Origin: Paraburkholderia phytofirmans OLGA172
Lineage (GTDB): Bacteria > Pseudomonadota > Gammaproteobacteria > Burkholderiales > Burkholderiaceae
Length of the DNA stretch: 64,000 nucleotides
Direction: 5' to 3'
Assembly: GCF_001634365.1 (NCBI RefSeq)
Contig: NZ_CP014579.1
Span: 248,001-312,000 of the forward strand
The notes beneath the pieces are model-generated. The model saw only the letters and a program-made list of their open reading frames with translations, had not been told where the DNA came from and did no database searches. The position numbers and the translations under genes are program-made. Shown in pieces: positions 17,835 to 27,558 of this stretch (the first letter of the stretch is position 1; every line of letters begins with the position of its first letter).

Positions 17835-20237
17835 GTGAAGGACACGATTTTCAATGCATTGGAGAGCTTCGTCGAGTTCTGTATTCGACGTCGCATTTGG
17901 GTGGTCGCGATTCTCGGCTGTGTGACGGCGCTTATGAGCGTATTCGCATTTCAGGTCTCGATGAAGACTGAGCTGGACGACCTGATGCCCCGCACGCATC
18001 CATACATTGCGATACACGAGCGCTTCAAGCAGAGCTTTGGCGGCTCCAACATAGTTAGCATCATGCTGGAGGTGAAGCAGGGCGATATCTTTAATAAGAC
18101 GACACTGGAAAAAATTCAGAAGGTGACGCGTGAGTTACAGCACGTCAACGGGGTCAACCAGTATCAGATTGTTTCGCTCGCATCCAAGAAAATCAAGGAC
18201 ATCCGTGGTTCGACAGACGGCATCGAGTTTGTACCGTTGATGTGGCCTGACGTCCCGCAATCGGAGCAAGACATAGCGAGTCTACGTAATGCTGTGATGA
18301 ACAGCCCTCTGGTCTACGGGTCGTATGTTTCCCGCGATCTGAAGGCCGCCTTGATTACGGTCGATTTTTACGACAGTTCTGTCAACTATGAAACTGCCTT
18401 TCGCCAGGTCAGCGCAATTGCAAACAGCGTCAAGGGTGATGGCGTTGAGGTGCATCTCACCGGTGCGCCGATACTGTTCGGATGGGTTAATCACTACCTG
18501 CCGGAAACACTGCTGATCTTCCTCCTGACGGTTGGCTTCCTGATTGTGCTGCTGTTTGTCAGCGCCCGCACCTGGCGTGGCACGGTGCTCCCGCTGTTAG
18601 CCGGTGTCGTCAGCGCAATATGGGCACTCGGCACGGCGCGGTTAGCGCACTTCAACGTCGATCCGCTGGTCATCGTAGTTGCATTCCTGATTACGGCCCG
18701 CTCGATCTCGCACTCGGTACAACTGGTAACACGGTTCGACGACGAAATCGCATCGGGCGAAGAGAGTGCCAGAGCGGCTGCGAAGGCAAGCATGTTGGCA
18801 CTGTTGAAGCCGGGGATGCTTGGCGTCATTGCCGACGCTGGCTGCATGATCGTGGTGTTGCTGACGCCTATCGCGCTGATGCAGAAGGTTGCAATTATCG
18901 GGACTGTTTGGGTTTTGACGATTGCATTGAGCGCAGTCGTCCTGACGCCGGTTCTACTGTCGTGGATCAAGCATCCGAAGCGATATGCACATCCTCTTGA
19001 TGTTTCACCGATCTTGCAGCGGATTCTCAACATCTGCATCCGCATCGTAACTACGCGTTGGCGCTATACCGTCCTGATTGGAGCCGCTGCAATCTTCGTT
19101 ATCTCGGGCGTCTACGCGTTCAACCTAACGGTTGGAGATGCAAATCCGGGATCGCCGATTCTGTGGCAGGAATCCGCCTATAACAAGGATGCCGAGGCGA
19201 TCAATCGGAGGTTCCCGGGAGCCGACCGGATGTTCGTGGTGTTTGCCGGCACGCAGGCCGGAGCGCTGAAAGATCCTGTTGTATTGAACAACATCAATGA
19301 GTTCCAGAAGTTCATGGGTGCGCAGGCAGAAGTGGGAGCCAGTCTGTCCATTGCCGATGTCATCCCCGTTGTCAACAAGACATTGCACGAGGGAAATCCA
19401 CGCTATTTGGCCTTCGGAAAGAACAAGGAGGAGAACGGTGAGTTGGCATACATGCTGCAAAGCGGTTCCGAACCGGGTGATATGGACCGCTTCGTCGACC
19501 CTCAATACCAGAACGGGTCGGTGATACTGTTCTTCCGCGATCATCAGGGGCAGACAATTCGTACTGCAATTGCTCGCATCAAGGAATTTTCACAGGCGCA
19601 CCAGATTGACCAGGGTGAATACAAACTTGCTGGCGGAATGGTTGGCGTACTTGCTGCGGTCAATGAGGTACTGTTGTCCGGACAAGTGGAAAGTATTGCC
19701 TTCGCCCTTCTGGTGCTAGTGGCCTGCTGTGCTCTGGCTTATCGTTCGATGATAGCCGGCATATTCTTTATGGTGCCGGTAGTGCTTGCCAATACGCTGA
19801 CGTTCAGCATCATGGCGGCCAAAGGCATCGGCATGAACATCAACACAGTCCCTGTGGCTGCGCTTGGGATAGGGCTTGGCGTTGACTATGCATTCTATAT
19901 CGTCGACGGAATCAAGGAAGACCTCCACCATCACGGCCACAACGATCTGACGCGAGCCATCACGCGCTCGCTGAACACTGCAGGGCGTGGCGTACTCATC
20001 ACAGCCTCGACCTTGATTGTGAGCGTCGTGCTGTGGAGCTTCTCTTCGCTCAGATTTCAGGCGGAAATGGCGACGCTGATGGCAATTTGGCTGGCCATCT
20101 CCGCTGCGAGCGCGTTATTCATCATGCCAGCGATGGTCTATGTCTTCCGTCCAAAATTCGTGGTCGGCACGTCACACCATCAGGCGCCTGTAGTTCCGCG
20201 CAAGGTGTACGGTCTGAAACGGGAGCAGAATTTGTAG
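17835..20237 (+). CDS. RND-superfamily transporter (MMPL-like)
   Basis: The 800-aa transporter starts at a GTG (17835) preceded by CAGGAGAC; the open frame from 17805 is not preferred. It has one N-terminal helix (IWVVAILGCVTALMSVFAF), a large loop, and two blocks of membrane helices (about residues 230-400 and 620-780). The polar motif GIGLGVDYAFYIVDG is of the MMPL/patched-like type. No membrane-fusion gene is present, so it is not a tripartite drug pump. With the DUF1302 and DUF1329 neighbours it probably moves a lipid or steroid-like molecule. Confidence 0.85.
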   Translation: MKDTIFNALESFVEFCIRRRIWVVAILGCVTALMSVFAFQVSMKTELDDLMPRTHPYIAIHERFKQSFGGSNIVSIMLEVKQGDIFNKTTLEKIQKVTRELQHVNGVNQYQIVSLASKKIKDIRGSTDGIEFVPLMWPDVPQSEQDIASLRNAVMNSPLVYGSYVSRDLKAALITVDFYDSSVNYETAFRQVSAIANSVKGDGVEVHLTGAPILFGWVNHYLPETLLIFLLTVGFLIVLLFVSARTWRGTVLPLLAGVVSAIWALGTARLAHFNVDPLVIVVAFLITARSISHSVQLVTRFDDEIASGEESARAAAKASMLALLKPGMLGVIADAGCMIVVLLTPIALMQKVAIIGTVWVLTIALSAVVLTPVLLSWIKHPKRYAHPLDVSPILQRILNICIRIVTTRWRYTVLIGAAAIFVISGVYAFNLTVGDANPGSPILWQESAYNKDAEAINRRFPGADRMFVVFAGTQAGALKDPVVLNNINEFQKFMGAQAEVGASLSIADVIPVVNKTLHEGNPRYLAFGKNKEENGELAYMLQSGSEPGDMDRFVDPQYQNGSVILFFRDHQGQTIRTAIARIKEFSQAHQIDQGEYKLAGGMVGVLAAVNEVLLSGQVESIAFALLVLVACCALAYRSMIAGIFFMVPVVLANTLTFSIMAAKGIGMNINTVPVAALGIGLGVDYAFYIVDGIKEDLHHHGHNDLTRAITRSLNTAGRGVLITASTLIVSVVLWSFSSLRFQAEMATLMAIWLAISAASALFIMPAMVYVFRPKFVVGTSHHQAPVVPRKVYGLKREQNL

Positions 20238-20302
20238 TGAGTTTGCGGTGGCTTTTTCGACACATGTTCAATCTTATCAATATAAATAGGACTACTGGAG
20301 GA

Positions 20303-21856
20303 ATGATGGGGAGATTAAGGGGAAGCAAACGCAGTTCGGCGAGGATCGCGGTGCTGTTGGCTGCGTCAGGTTTCTCGGGTTATGCATTTTCGGCTGATTC
20401 GGTGCCTGACCCAACCACCGATCTCTCATCAAATGAATACTCTTTCAAGATGGGGGGATTCGTCCGAACCTGGGCGTCGATGAATCTGCAGAATCACCCG
20501 GAAACTGGAGGGGGGCAGGGTGAGCTGTCAATGTTGCGCGGATCTGTCGAACTCGACGCGAACGCCAAGACGGGGCCGTTTCAATGGACAGTTGTCGGCC
20601 GAGCAGATCGCGAAGTACTTACACCCTACGAAAAGCAATTGCAGGATCAAGTCCGAGCGAATTCTCCAGGCGGCCCCGGTAGCAGCATGCTAGGGTTCTA
20701 CGACCAAACCCAGCTTCGTGAGTACTATGTTGACTTTGACGTTGGGCCACGTGTGCATTTCCGCCTGGGTAAGCAGGAGGTGGCTTGGGGCGAGACAGAC
20801 TTCTTTCACCCGACTGATCTGATTAACGGCTACGACTTTCGGTGGCGTTCGTTCATCGAACGAGACAACGACGAACTGAGAAAGCCGCTCATCATGGCAA
20901 ATGGGAACTTCGACATTCCCGCGCTGCAGGGCTCTCTGCAGGTGTTAATCCGGCCTGGTATTGACCAACTCACTGACATTGGTAACACATACGATCTGTC
21001 TGGTGGTCGTTGGGCGGAGCAACCGAACAAAGGCGCTGATTTCCTTGCTCCTGGTGCTTTAACGACAAACTATCGCAGTCGGTACGCCAATGAAAATGAC
21101 GTCAGTGGTGGAGTGCGATGGACGGGTATTCTTGGCTCCGCCAATTACGCGATTTCCTATTTGAACACTTATCACCCGGACCCGATCGTGAACTCGGCGT
21201 TCGTGCCGTGGGGACAGAAACCAAAAGGAACTCTCGGGGACTTCATCTTTCCGAAGATGAATGTGTTCGGCGCCAGTATCAGCAATGAGATTCCTGCAAT
21301 TGACTCGGTTGTGGCGGCAGAAGTGGCCTATCAGAACAATGTTGCCTACAACGTCGGAAGCAATTTTTTGAATGGGGCGCTGCCCGGATTTGGGGGGGTG
21401 ATAACGAAGGACGTGGTTGTTTCGTCTCTGCGGATCGACAAGCAGCTTCGCCTCATGCAGCTACTGGGTACGAGCGAAGATACCCTCGCGTCGCTCCAGT
21501 TGTTCGATACGTGGATCCAGAACTTCCACGATTCGGACGATCTGGTCTACCAGGCCGGATTTGGGAAGAAGGCGAAGCAGCACACTACGCTTCTAACCGG
21601 CTTTTTTACCTTGAACTACATGAATAGCCGGCTCAACCCAGGACTTGCGGCAGGCTTGGACATAAGCAATGGCGACGCGTTCGTCATTCCCAGCGTCGAA
21701 TATAAGGTTGGTAATCATTGGCGGTTCGTGGCCGAGGCCGACATCTTTTTTCCAAGGCACCAGAAGTATCCCGGCCAGATCGAGCAATCGACAGCTCCGC
21801 TTGGCGGCTTTGCCAACAACGATCAATTCATGATTCGAGCGACATATCAGTTCTGA
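20303..21856 (+). CDS. DUF1302 outer-membrane protein
   Basis: The 517-aa product has a signal peptide (basic start, then IAVLLAASGFSGYAFS with cleavage near AFS-AD). A beta-barrel-like body follows, including MGGFVRTWASMNL, YVDFDVGPRVHFRLGKQEVAWGETDFFHPTDLING, cited as the conserved DUF1302 block, and a C-terminal MIRATYQF ending in Phe as in porins. GGAGGA directly precedes two consecutive ATGs (20303, 20306); an earlier ATG at 20264 is also in frame. It likely forms an outer-membrane channel working with DUF1329 and the RND protein. Confidence 0.85.
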   Translation: MMGRLRGSKRSSARIAVLLAASGFSGYAFSADSVPDPTTDLSSNEYSFKMGGFVRTWASMNLQNHPETGGGQGELSMLRGSVELDANAKTGPFQWTVVGRADREVLTPYEKQLQDQVRANSPGGPGSSMLGFYDQTQLREYYVDFDVGPRVHFRLGKQEVAWGETDFFHPTDLINGYDFRWRSFIERDNDELRKPLIMANGNFDIPALQGSLQVLIRPGIDQLTDIGNTYDLSGGRWAEQPNKGADFLAPGALTTNYRSRYANENDVSGGVRWTGILGSANYAISYLNTYHPDPIVNSAFVPWGQKPKGTLGDFIFPKMNVFGASISNEIPAIDSVVAAEVAYQNNVAYNVGSNFLNGALPGFGGVITKDVVVSSLRIDKQLRLMQLLGTSEDTLASLQLFDTWIQNFHDSDDLVYQAGFGKKAKQHTTLLTGFFTLNYMNSRLNPGLAAGLDISNGDAFVIPSVEYKVGNHWRFVAEADIFFPRHQKYPGQIEQSTAPLGGFANNDQFMIRATYQF

Positions 21857-21875
21857 CTCGACACGGAGACATACG

Positions 21876-23132
21876 ATGAATAAGTTTCACAAGGTTGCCC
21901 GTCAACTCGTTTCCCTATCGCTGCTGGTTGCAGCGACCGGGGCGATTGCGGCGGAGGTTCCAGCAGGTACCGTTGTTGATAAATCAAACATTGATGCGGT
22001 AAAGAACGACACGTTCGACGGACATACTATTGCGAGCCTGCTTACCGACAAGGTTGAGTGGCAGATACGCAACTGGAACCTGAAGCTCACTCTCGACCAT
22101 GCCAAACCTATTCCGGTGGAGCCGCGCCTCGTCGAGGCGACGAAAGCCTATTCGAATCAAGTGAAGTTCGATTCCAAAACCAAGGAAGTCACAGGCTATG
22201 TGGCCGGCGTGCCGTTCCCTGACATCCAGGCGAGTGATCCGGACGCGGGCTTCAAGATTATGTGGAACTTCTACTACGCGCCACGCGAAGGCGACGTTGT
22301 CTACAACGATTCGTTCATTCTTGGGGTCAACGGCAGCAGCGGCCTGGAGACCAAGCAAGCATGGATCTATCAGCGGTATTACTTCAAGAACAGGCTGCTG
22401 GACAAACAACCTGTCGTGGGCGATGGATCGGTGGCGGCCAAAACGTTCTTGCTGGCCCAGTACCCGGAAGACATCAAGGGTATCGGGACATTCACTGTTC
22501 GTTCAGATTCAGCCAAATTCGAGGATACCTGGGCGTATCTGAAATCTGCACGGCGCGCGCGCAGGCTGTCGGGCGGCGCGTGGATGGATCCCATCGGTGG
22601 TTCGGACATCCTCGGCGACGACAACAACGTATTCAACGCACGGCCGAGTTGGTACAAGAATTTTAAGGTGGTTGGCAAGCGCTGGATATTGGCAGTGTCT
22701 GACGGGAGGAAGGACAACCGTGTCGCGTCCAAGTCGGGAACAGTTGACGAATTCCCCACTGTTGATCTGAAAAATGCCCCGTACTGGAACCCCGTCGAAA
22801 AGTGGCAACCTCGCGAAGTTTACGTCATTGAGGCGACGCCGCCGGACGAGCATCCGTATAGCAAACGCGTCATGTACGTCGACGTAGACACCTTCCGGCC
22901 GTGGTACTCAGAAAATTACGACAAGAAAGGCGAGTTCTGGAAGTTCACGATGTCCCAGATGCGCTCCGGTGTATCGGATGGTGGTCAGAAAGTGCTGATC
23001 TACACTGGCTTCGGCGTTATCGACTTCAAGGCGCGTCACGCGTCGATTGTTCCGATTATGGGCCGTTCGGACCCTGTTGGCATAACGGAAGACCACTGGT
23101 CGCTGAGCAACCTTGAGCAGTTGGCGAAGTAA
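21876..23132 (+). CDS. DUF1329 exported protein (LolB-like fold family)
   Basis: The 418-aa protein has a clear signal peptide (VARQLVSLSLLVAATGAIA-AE). The body has the DUF1329 pattern: TKEVTGYVAGVPFP early, YFKNRLLDKQPV mid-protein, SGGAWMDPIGGSDILGDD, and AYVIEATPPDEHPYSKRVMYVD-like residues near 310. It starts 19 nt after the DUF1302 stop with GGAGA upstream of the ATG. DUF1302/DUF1329 pairs are widespread next to RND genes in pathways for hydrophobic compounds; the molecular role remains unproven. Confidence 0.85.
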   Translation: MNKFHKVARQLVSLSLLVAATGAIAAEVPAGTVVDKSNIDAVKNDTFDGHTIASLLTDKVEWQIRNWNLKLTLDHAKPIPVEPRLVEATKAYSNQVKFDSKTKEVTGYVAGVPFPDIQASDPDAGFKIMWNFYYAPREGDVVYNDSFILGVNGSSGLETKQAWIYQRYYFKNRLLDKQPVVGDGSVAAKTFLLAQYPEDIKGIGTFTVRSDSAKFEDTWAYLKSARRARRLSGGAWMDPIGGSDILGDDNNVFNARPSWYKNFKVVGKRWILAVSDGRKDNRVASKSGTVDEFPTVDLKNAPYWNPVEKWQPREVYVIEATPPDEHPYSKRVMYVDVDTFRPWYSENYDKKGEFWKFTMSQMRSGVSDGGQKVLIYTGFGVIDFKARHASIVPIMGRSDPVGITEDHWSLSNLEQLAK

Positions 23133-23221
23133 GCCACTGACGCTACGGCGCTCGTGTGCTAAACGCCGGGAGGAAATGTGTATATGTCTTTTATGTGCGG
23201 CCGTTACAAAGAGGGTTCGCT

Positions 23222-24184
23222 ATGACTCGCCTTGGGATTGACACCCTGAAGCATGCTGTCGGCTACGGTTCTGTTCACGATGTACCTAAGCTGCCACTCG
23301 GCTTCACTGACGTATTCGAAAGCTATTTCGTCCCGGCAAATGGCCTCAACCTGCACGCAGTCATAGGCGGAAAGGGCGCTCCGCTTTTACTGCTCGCCGG
23401 GTGGCCGCAGAACTGGTTCGCCTGGCGGTACATGATGTTGCCGCTTGCACAGTCATTCACCGTTATCGCGGTCGATCCACGCGGCGTGGGTCTTTCGGAT
23501 AAGCCGACCAGCGGCTACGACTCCAGGACCCTGTCGGCCGACATGTTTGCGTTGATGGATACCCTCGGTTATGAGCATTTCGCCATGGCTGGCCACGATA
23601 TCGGCATGTGGACAGGCTTCGCGATGGCTGCTGACCAGCCGGGCCGAATCGAGCGCATCGCTTTGGGCGAAGCAATTATTCCGGGCGTATCAGATTCTCC
23701 ACCGTTGCTTTCGGACGATCGCTGGCTGAGCGACTTGCTTTGGCATTTCAATTTCAACCGTGCTCGCGAGGTCAACGAACGTCTGGTGGAGGGTCGTGAG
23801 GAAATCTATTTTGGCCATCAATTTGCCAGCAAAGCCGGGTCGCCTAATGCGGTTCCAGCCTACGCCCAATCCTTTTACATTGAGCAACTCAAGCGCGACT
23901 CGCAAGCATTGCGCGCCAGCTTCGACTATTACCGGGCCATCGACGAATCAATCCCTCAGAATCGCGAGCGGCTCACGAGGGGCAAGCTTACCTTGCCGGT
24001 GTTGGCTTTCGCTGGCGAACTGTGCTGCGGCGGCCTCGTCGAGGCTGAGCTAAGGACCGTAGCCGAGGACGTGCAGTCAGCGATTATTGCCGGTGCCGGT
24101 CATTACCCTGCCGAAGAGAAGCCAGAAGCTACTCTCAAATCGCTACAGGACTTCTTCGCGCCTTACGGTGACAGCTACATCTAG
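23222..24184 (+). CDS. Alpha/beta hydrolase, epoxide-hydrolase-like
   Basis: The 320-aa hydrolase starts at the ATG at 23222, chosen over 23156 because homology begins with MTRLGIDTLK. The nucleophile elbow GHDIG places an Asp (Asp126), as in epoxide hydrolases and haloalkane dehalogenases. GWPQNWFAWR gives the oxyanion-side motif, and the catalytic His lies in GAGHYPAEEKPE. A cap region of about 100 residues follows residue 150. An Asp nucleophile means an ester-enzyme intermediate on epoxide or halide substrates rather than esters. It follows the DUF1329 gene by 90 nt and may process the imported compound. Confidence 0.8.
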   Translation: MTRLGIDTLKHAVGYGSVHDVPKLPLGFTDVFESYFVPANGLNLHAVIGGKGAPLLLLAGWPQNWFAWRYMMLPLAQSFTVIAVDPRGVGLSDKPTSGYDSRTLSADMFALMDTLGYEHFAMAGHDIGMWTGFAMAADQPGRIERIALGEAIIPGVSDSPPLLSDDRWLSDLLWHFNFNRAREVNERLVEGREEIYFGHQFASKAGSPNAVPAYAQSFYIEQLKRDSQALRASFDYYRAIDESIPQNRERLTRGKLTLPVLAFAGELCCGGLVEAELRTVAEDVQSAIIAGAGHYPAEEKPEATLKSLQDFFAPYGDSYI

Positions 24185-24418
24185 GCAAGGTCTCTATGGC
24201 GCTATTCATTAACGATGACGTTGGCAGGACCCGCCCGCGTGCCTGCGGCGGCGGCAAGGTGGTCGACAAGATTAGGAGGGCGGCGCCGTTCCGTTGGGCG
24301 TGGCATTTATGCGGACTGGAGTTCGATTACCTCCGTCACTCGTGACGCTATGGTCGTACTCTGGAACACAGTAAAGATAACCCTGGTATCGACTGACGTT
24401 CAAAGCGAGGTAGAGCAG

Positions 24419-25390
24419 ATGGAAGCTGTGAAATCGGACAGTGCTGTTTCCTTGATTCAGATTGCACTGAACACAATTGACCTACCGGGTTCGCTTCGCT
24501 TCTATGCGGAAATATTCGGTTTTGTGAACGGAGGGGGAATACCGATATGGGGCGGTCCCATGCAGTTACAGGGTCTTGACTCCAGCGCACGCGGAATGAT
24601 GTGGTGGCTCGTCGGGCGGCAGAAATTCTTTCAGCTCGAGATATTTCAGCATACCCGCCCCGAACAAAGGCTTCAGCCTGCTAACTGGCGGCCATGTGAT
24701 CACGGCTGGACACGGTTTGGCATTTCAGTGTCCGATATCGACTCTGTGCGGACAGGACTGGCACTCTGGGGCATTACACCCCTCGGAGAATTGACGGACG
24801 CGAATGGAACACGTCGTCTCGCATTCCGTGATCCATTTGTCGGGGCAATCGTAGAGGTCGTGGAATTTCCCCATGAGGCTGGCACGAATCGTAGTAATAG
24901 TCCCGACGCAGCCGTGGTCTATGCGAGCTTTTCCGTGGCCGACCTTGAAGATGCTCGCACGTTCTATGGGGAGGTACTAGGTTTTGCTCTTACATCTCGG
25001 GACAGCTTGCACGGACCAGAGCATGAAGCGCTCTGGGGCCTCGCCGGCGCAAAGGTTGATGGATTTGTCGTCGAAAGTGGTCAGGTCCGAGTTGAGGTGG
25101 TGCATTACGCGGAGCCAAACGGACGACCAAAACCTGCGGACCACCAAATCTGCGATCAGGGCGTTATGAACGTTGCACTCGGCTCCCGGGACATTGCAAC
25201 AATCGAGGCACTCGTGCAGCGAATTCGTGCGTTCGACATACACACGACGCCGCCATTCGAGGGGGATGGGTCGCTGGTTACCTATCTGACAGAACCAAAT
25301 CGTGCAGTGGAGATTATTTCGTTACCCGAAGCGATCGACGCTGAGTGGGGATTCGTTGCATCCAAGCCCTTTCTCGGGTTGGACGCTTAA
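24419..25390 (+). CDS. Two-domain VOC (glyoxalase/dioxygenase superfamily) protein
   Basis: The 323-aa protein has two vicinal-oxygen-chelate repeats. The first begins ALNTIDLPGSLRFYAEIFGF and the second ASFSVADLEDARTFYGEVLGF. Members include extradiol dioxygenases, glyoxalases and epimerases. The expected metal ligands are not clear in either repeat, so the activity cannot be assigned. Homology starts at the ATG at 24419 (GAGG upstream); the 68 preceding in-frame residues look non-coding. It sits between the hydrolase and an SDR and is probably part of the same catabolic gene group. Confidence 0.75.
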   Translation: MEAVKSDSAVSLIQIALNTIDLPGSLRFYAEIFGFVNGGGIPIWGGPMQLQGLDSSARGMMWWLVGRQKFFQLEIFQHTRPEQRLQPANWRPCDHGWTRFGISVSDIDSVRTGLALWGITPLGELTDANGTRRLAFRDPFVGAIVEVVEFPHEAGTNRSNSPDAAVVYASFSVADLEDARTFYGEVLGFALTSRDSLHGPEHEALWGLAGAKVDGFVVESGQVRVEVVHYAEPNGRPKPADHQICDQGVMNVALGSRDIATIEALVQRIRAFDIHTTPPFEGDGSLVTYLTEPNRAVEIISLPEAIDAEWGFVASKPFLGLDA

Positions 25391-25503
25391 GGGCTCTACC
25401 GACAATCAGGTTGAGTGATTCCAGTCTCTTGCGGTTGTGTCTTGCTGCAGGCTAAAGCGGACCTCAAGAGTAAATCTAGTTACAGTGGAAGGGAGTTAAT
25501 GGT

Positions 25504-26319
25504 ATGAAAAACGATGGGAGCTTCAGCAGCGCTTCGGTTGCGGGACGGCTGGCTGGCAAGGTCGCGGTAGTAACCGGCGCGGGCGGCGGTCAGGGCCAGG
25601 CGGCGGCGCTGCTCTTCGCACAGGCGGGCGCAACGGTTGTCGCCTGTGAGATCAACCCTAAGGGCGTGGAAGCGACGAAAAAGATCGTGTCCGAGCAGTC
25701 GCTCAACGTGGAGATTGCACAGGTCAACGCCGCCGACGAGGCCGAAGTCAAGGCTTGGATCGACGAGGCGGCGGCGCGCCATGGGGCTATCGATATCCTC
25801 TACAACAACGCGGGGCATACGCATTTTGCGCCTTTCGGCGAGATGTCGCTCGAACAGTGGCGCGAGACGATGCGGTACGAGCTCGACATCGTATTCATTC
25901 CCACGCGCGCGGTGTGGTCGCATCTCGTTACGCGGGGCGGTGGGTCGATCATCAACATCGCGTCGGTCTCCGGCATGAGGGGGTCGGAGTTCCTCGGCGC
26001 AGCCGCGCACGCAACGGGCAAGAGTGGCATCATTGGCTTCACCCGCCAACTCGCGCTTGAGGGTGCGCCGCATTGGATTCGGGCCAACTCCATATCTCCG
26101 GGGCCCATCGTCACACCGGTTACGCAAGCGCTGCTGGAAACCAGCAAGGAGTTCAACTCTTGCTTCAACGGCTGGCCAATGCTTGCACGCACCGGTCGCA
26201 CGGCCGATGTCGCCTTCGCTGGGCTGTATCTCGCTTCTGACGAATCCTCGTTCGTCACTGGCGCGAACCTTACCGTGGATGGCGGTTGGTCAGCCAAGGG
26301 CGGCTTCACGCCTCATTGA
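25504..26319 (+). CDS. SDR with His in place of the catalytic Tyr
   Basis: This 271-aa SDR has TGAGGGQG as the cofactor loop (Gln in place of the usual Ile), NNAG, a serine in IASVSGMRG, and HATGK where classical enzymes have YxxxK. The catalytic Tyr therefore appears replaced by His; similar HxxxK proteins occur as a recurrent SDR clade, so the gene is probably functional but mechanistically different. The end GANLTVDGGWSAKGG is typical. AGGGAGTT precedes the ATG. It is followed by a broken IS6 element and a TetR regulator that may control it. Confidence 0.85.
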   Translation: MKNDGSFSSASVAGRLAGKVAVVTGAGGGQGQAAALLFAQAGATVVACEINPKGVEATKKIVSEQSLNVEIAQVNAADEAEVKAWIDEAAARHGAIDILYNNAGHTHFAPFGEMSLEQWRETMRYELDIVFIPTRAVWSHLVTRGGGSIINIASVSGMRGSEFLGAAAHATGKSGIIGFTRQLALEGAPHWIRANSISPGPIVTPVTQALLETSKEFNSCFNGWPMLARTGRTADVAFAGLYLASDESSFVTGANLTVDGGWSAKGGFTPH

Positions 26320-26334
26320 GTGGAGGCAAAAGTC

Positions 26335-26822
26335 TCATTGACCATAAGGTTGCGACGACCAACCATTAGTCGCAGAGGCTCTGTCAAGTTTGCGGGCGCA
26401 GGCTTCACCGCCGGATAGCTGCGCAGCTGGTCGGTAACGATCCTGCGCGGCACCGGTTTGAACGCAGCACCCTCCGGAAGAAGCGTTTTGCGGCAGCCTT
26501 GTCGCGCCGCTTTTGCACCAGCACGTTGAGTTCGGCATCATGCTCGTCGACCGCTCGCCACAACAGATACGGCTCGCCGCGTAGCGTCATGAACATCTCG
26601 TCCAGATGCCATATGTTGCCCGGTTGGCGCCGCGCCGCTTTGGCGCAATGGGCGAATCCAGCGCCGAATTTGCCGCACCAGCAGCGGATCGTTTCGTACG
26701 TGACCACGACACCACGCTCGAGCAACAATTTCTCGACGTCGCGCAGGCTCAGGCTGGACCGCAAATACCAGCGAACCGCGCAGCTGATGACGACGGTACG
26801 GAGGCGGTGGCCGTCTCCCCAT
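26335..26822 (-). pseudogene. IS6-family transposase remnant, frameshifted and truncated
   Basis: Pieces of one IS6-type transposase lie in three frames. The first, from an ATG at 26822, reads MGRRPPPPYRRHQ. The second (SSLSLRDVEKLLLERGVVVTY to RFFRRVLRSN) contains the first catalytic Asp in WHLDEMFMTL. The third resumes PVPRRIVTDQLRSYPAVKPA with the second Asp. The second shift fits loss of one base near 26458, in TCAAACCGG. The C-terminal catalytic Glu region is absent. Expected intact length is about 230 aa, so it is dead. It sits 50 bp before the TetR gene and may have disturbed its promoter. Confidence 0.8.
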
Positions 26823-26871
26823 TAACCTGATAGTGCCTGAAAGACTTCTGCACGACGTCATTGGAACTTGC

Positions 26872-27558
26872 ATGATCAAGGCAACTAAAGTTAAAGAGCC
26901 GCCTACGGACGCGGCGGCGCCACCAGCAGTCGGACGTCGGCGCAATGAGAATCGGCGCGAACAGACGCGCGCGATAGAGACTCGTCGGTCAATCATGGAC
27001 GCCGCGTTGAACGAATTTGCGGAGCGCGGTTTTGACGGGGCTAGCATGCGTCATATTGGCGATCGGGCTGGCTTGGAATACACGCTCATCACCTATCACT
27101 TTCGCACGAAGGATGCTCTCTGGCGTGCCGTCGCCGAGGATGCTTTCGCGCAAATCGAGGTAAAGTGGAATAAGGCGATTCCAGTTGATTCGCAGATGTC
27201 CGCTGCAGACAGGGTACGTGAGGAGTTTCGTACTTTCCTTCAGTTTACAATCGAACATACGGCCTTCCATCATTTCTTGCTGCGGGAGAATCACGTGAGT
27301 AGCCCGAGACTCGCCTGGCTGCTGGAAAACGTGCTCCTGAAGACGAGAGAACGCATCCTGCCGCAGATTCGTGCGGCACAGGCAGACGGTGCATTGATCA
27401 AGGCGGACCCTAACCTGCTGTATTACATGCTCATTGGGATGACTTCTGTACTCTCTTCCTTGAAAGGAGAGATGAGCGAAACAATGGGTTTCTCGGTCGA
27501 CGATTCCAAGGCGGTGAATCGCTATTGGAAGCTGATTGAGCGAGTCGTGTTCACGTAG
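26872..27558 (+). CDS. TetR-family transcriptional regulator
   Basis: The 228-aa protein has a basic, disordered N-terminus, then the TetR DNA-binding domain: RRSIMDAALNEFAERGFDGA, with MRHIGDRAGLEYTLITYHF as the recognition helix. The ligand domain follows (FRTFLQFTIEHTAFHHFLL, TetR C-terminal type). The ATG at 26872 is used; a GTG at 26833 would lie only 10 bp from the IS remnant. It probably represses the neighbouring SDR/VOC/RND gene group in the absence of its inducer; the target cannot be read from sequence. Confidence 0.88.
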   Translation: MIKATKVKEPPTDAAAPPAVGRRRNENRREQTRAIETRRSIMDAALNEFAERGFDGASMRHIGDRAGLEYTLITYHFRTKDALWRAVAEDAFAQIEVKWNKAIPVDSQMSAADRVREEFRTFLQFTIEHTAFHHFLLRENHVSSPRLAWLLENVLLKTRERILPQIRAAQADGALIKADPNLLYYMLIGMTSVLSSLKGEMSETMGFSVDDSKAVNRYWKLIERVVFT

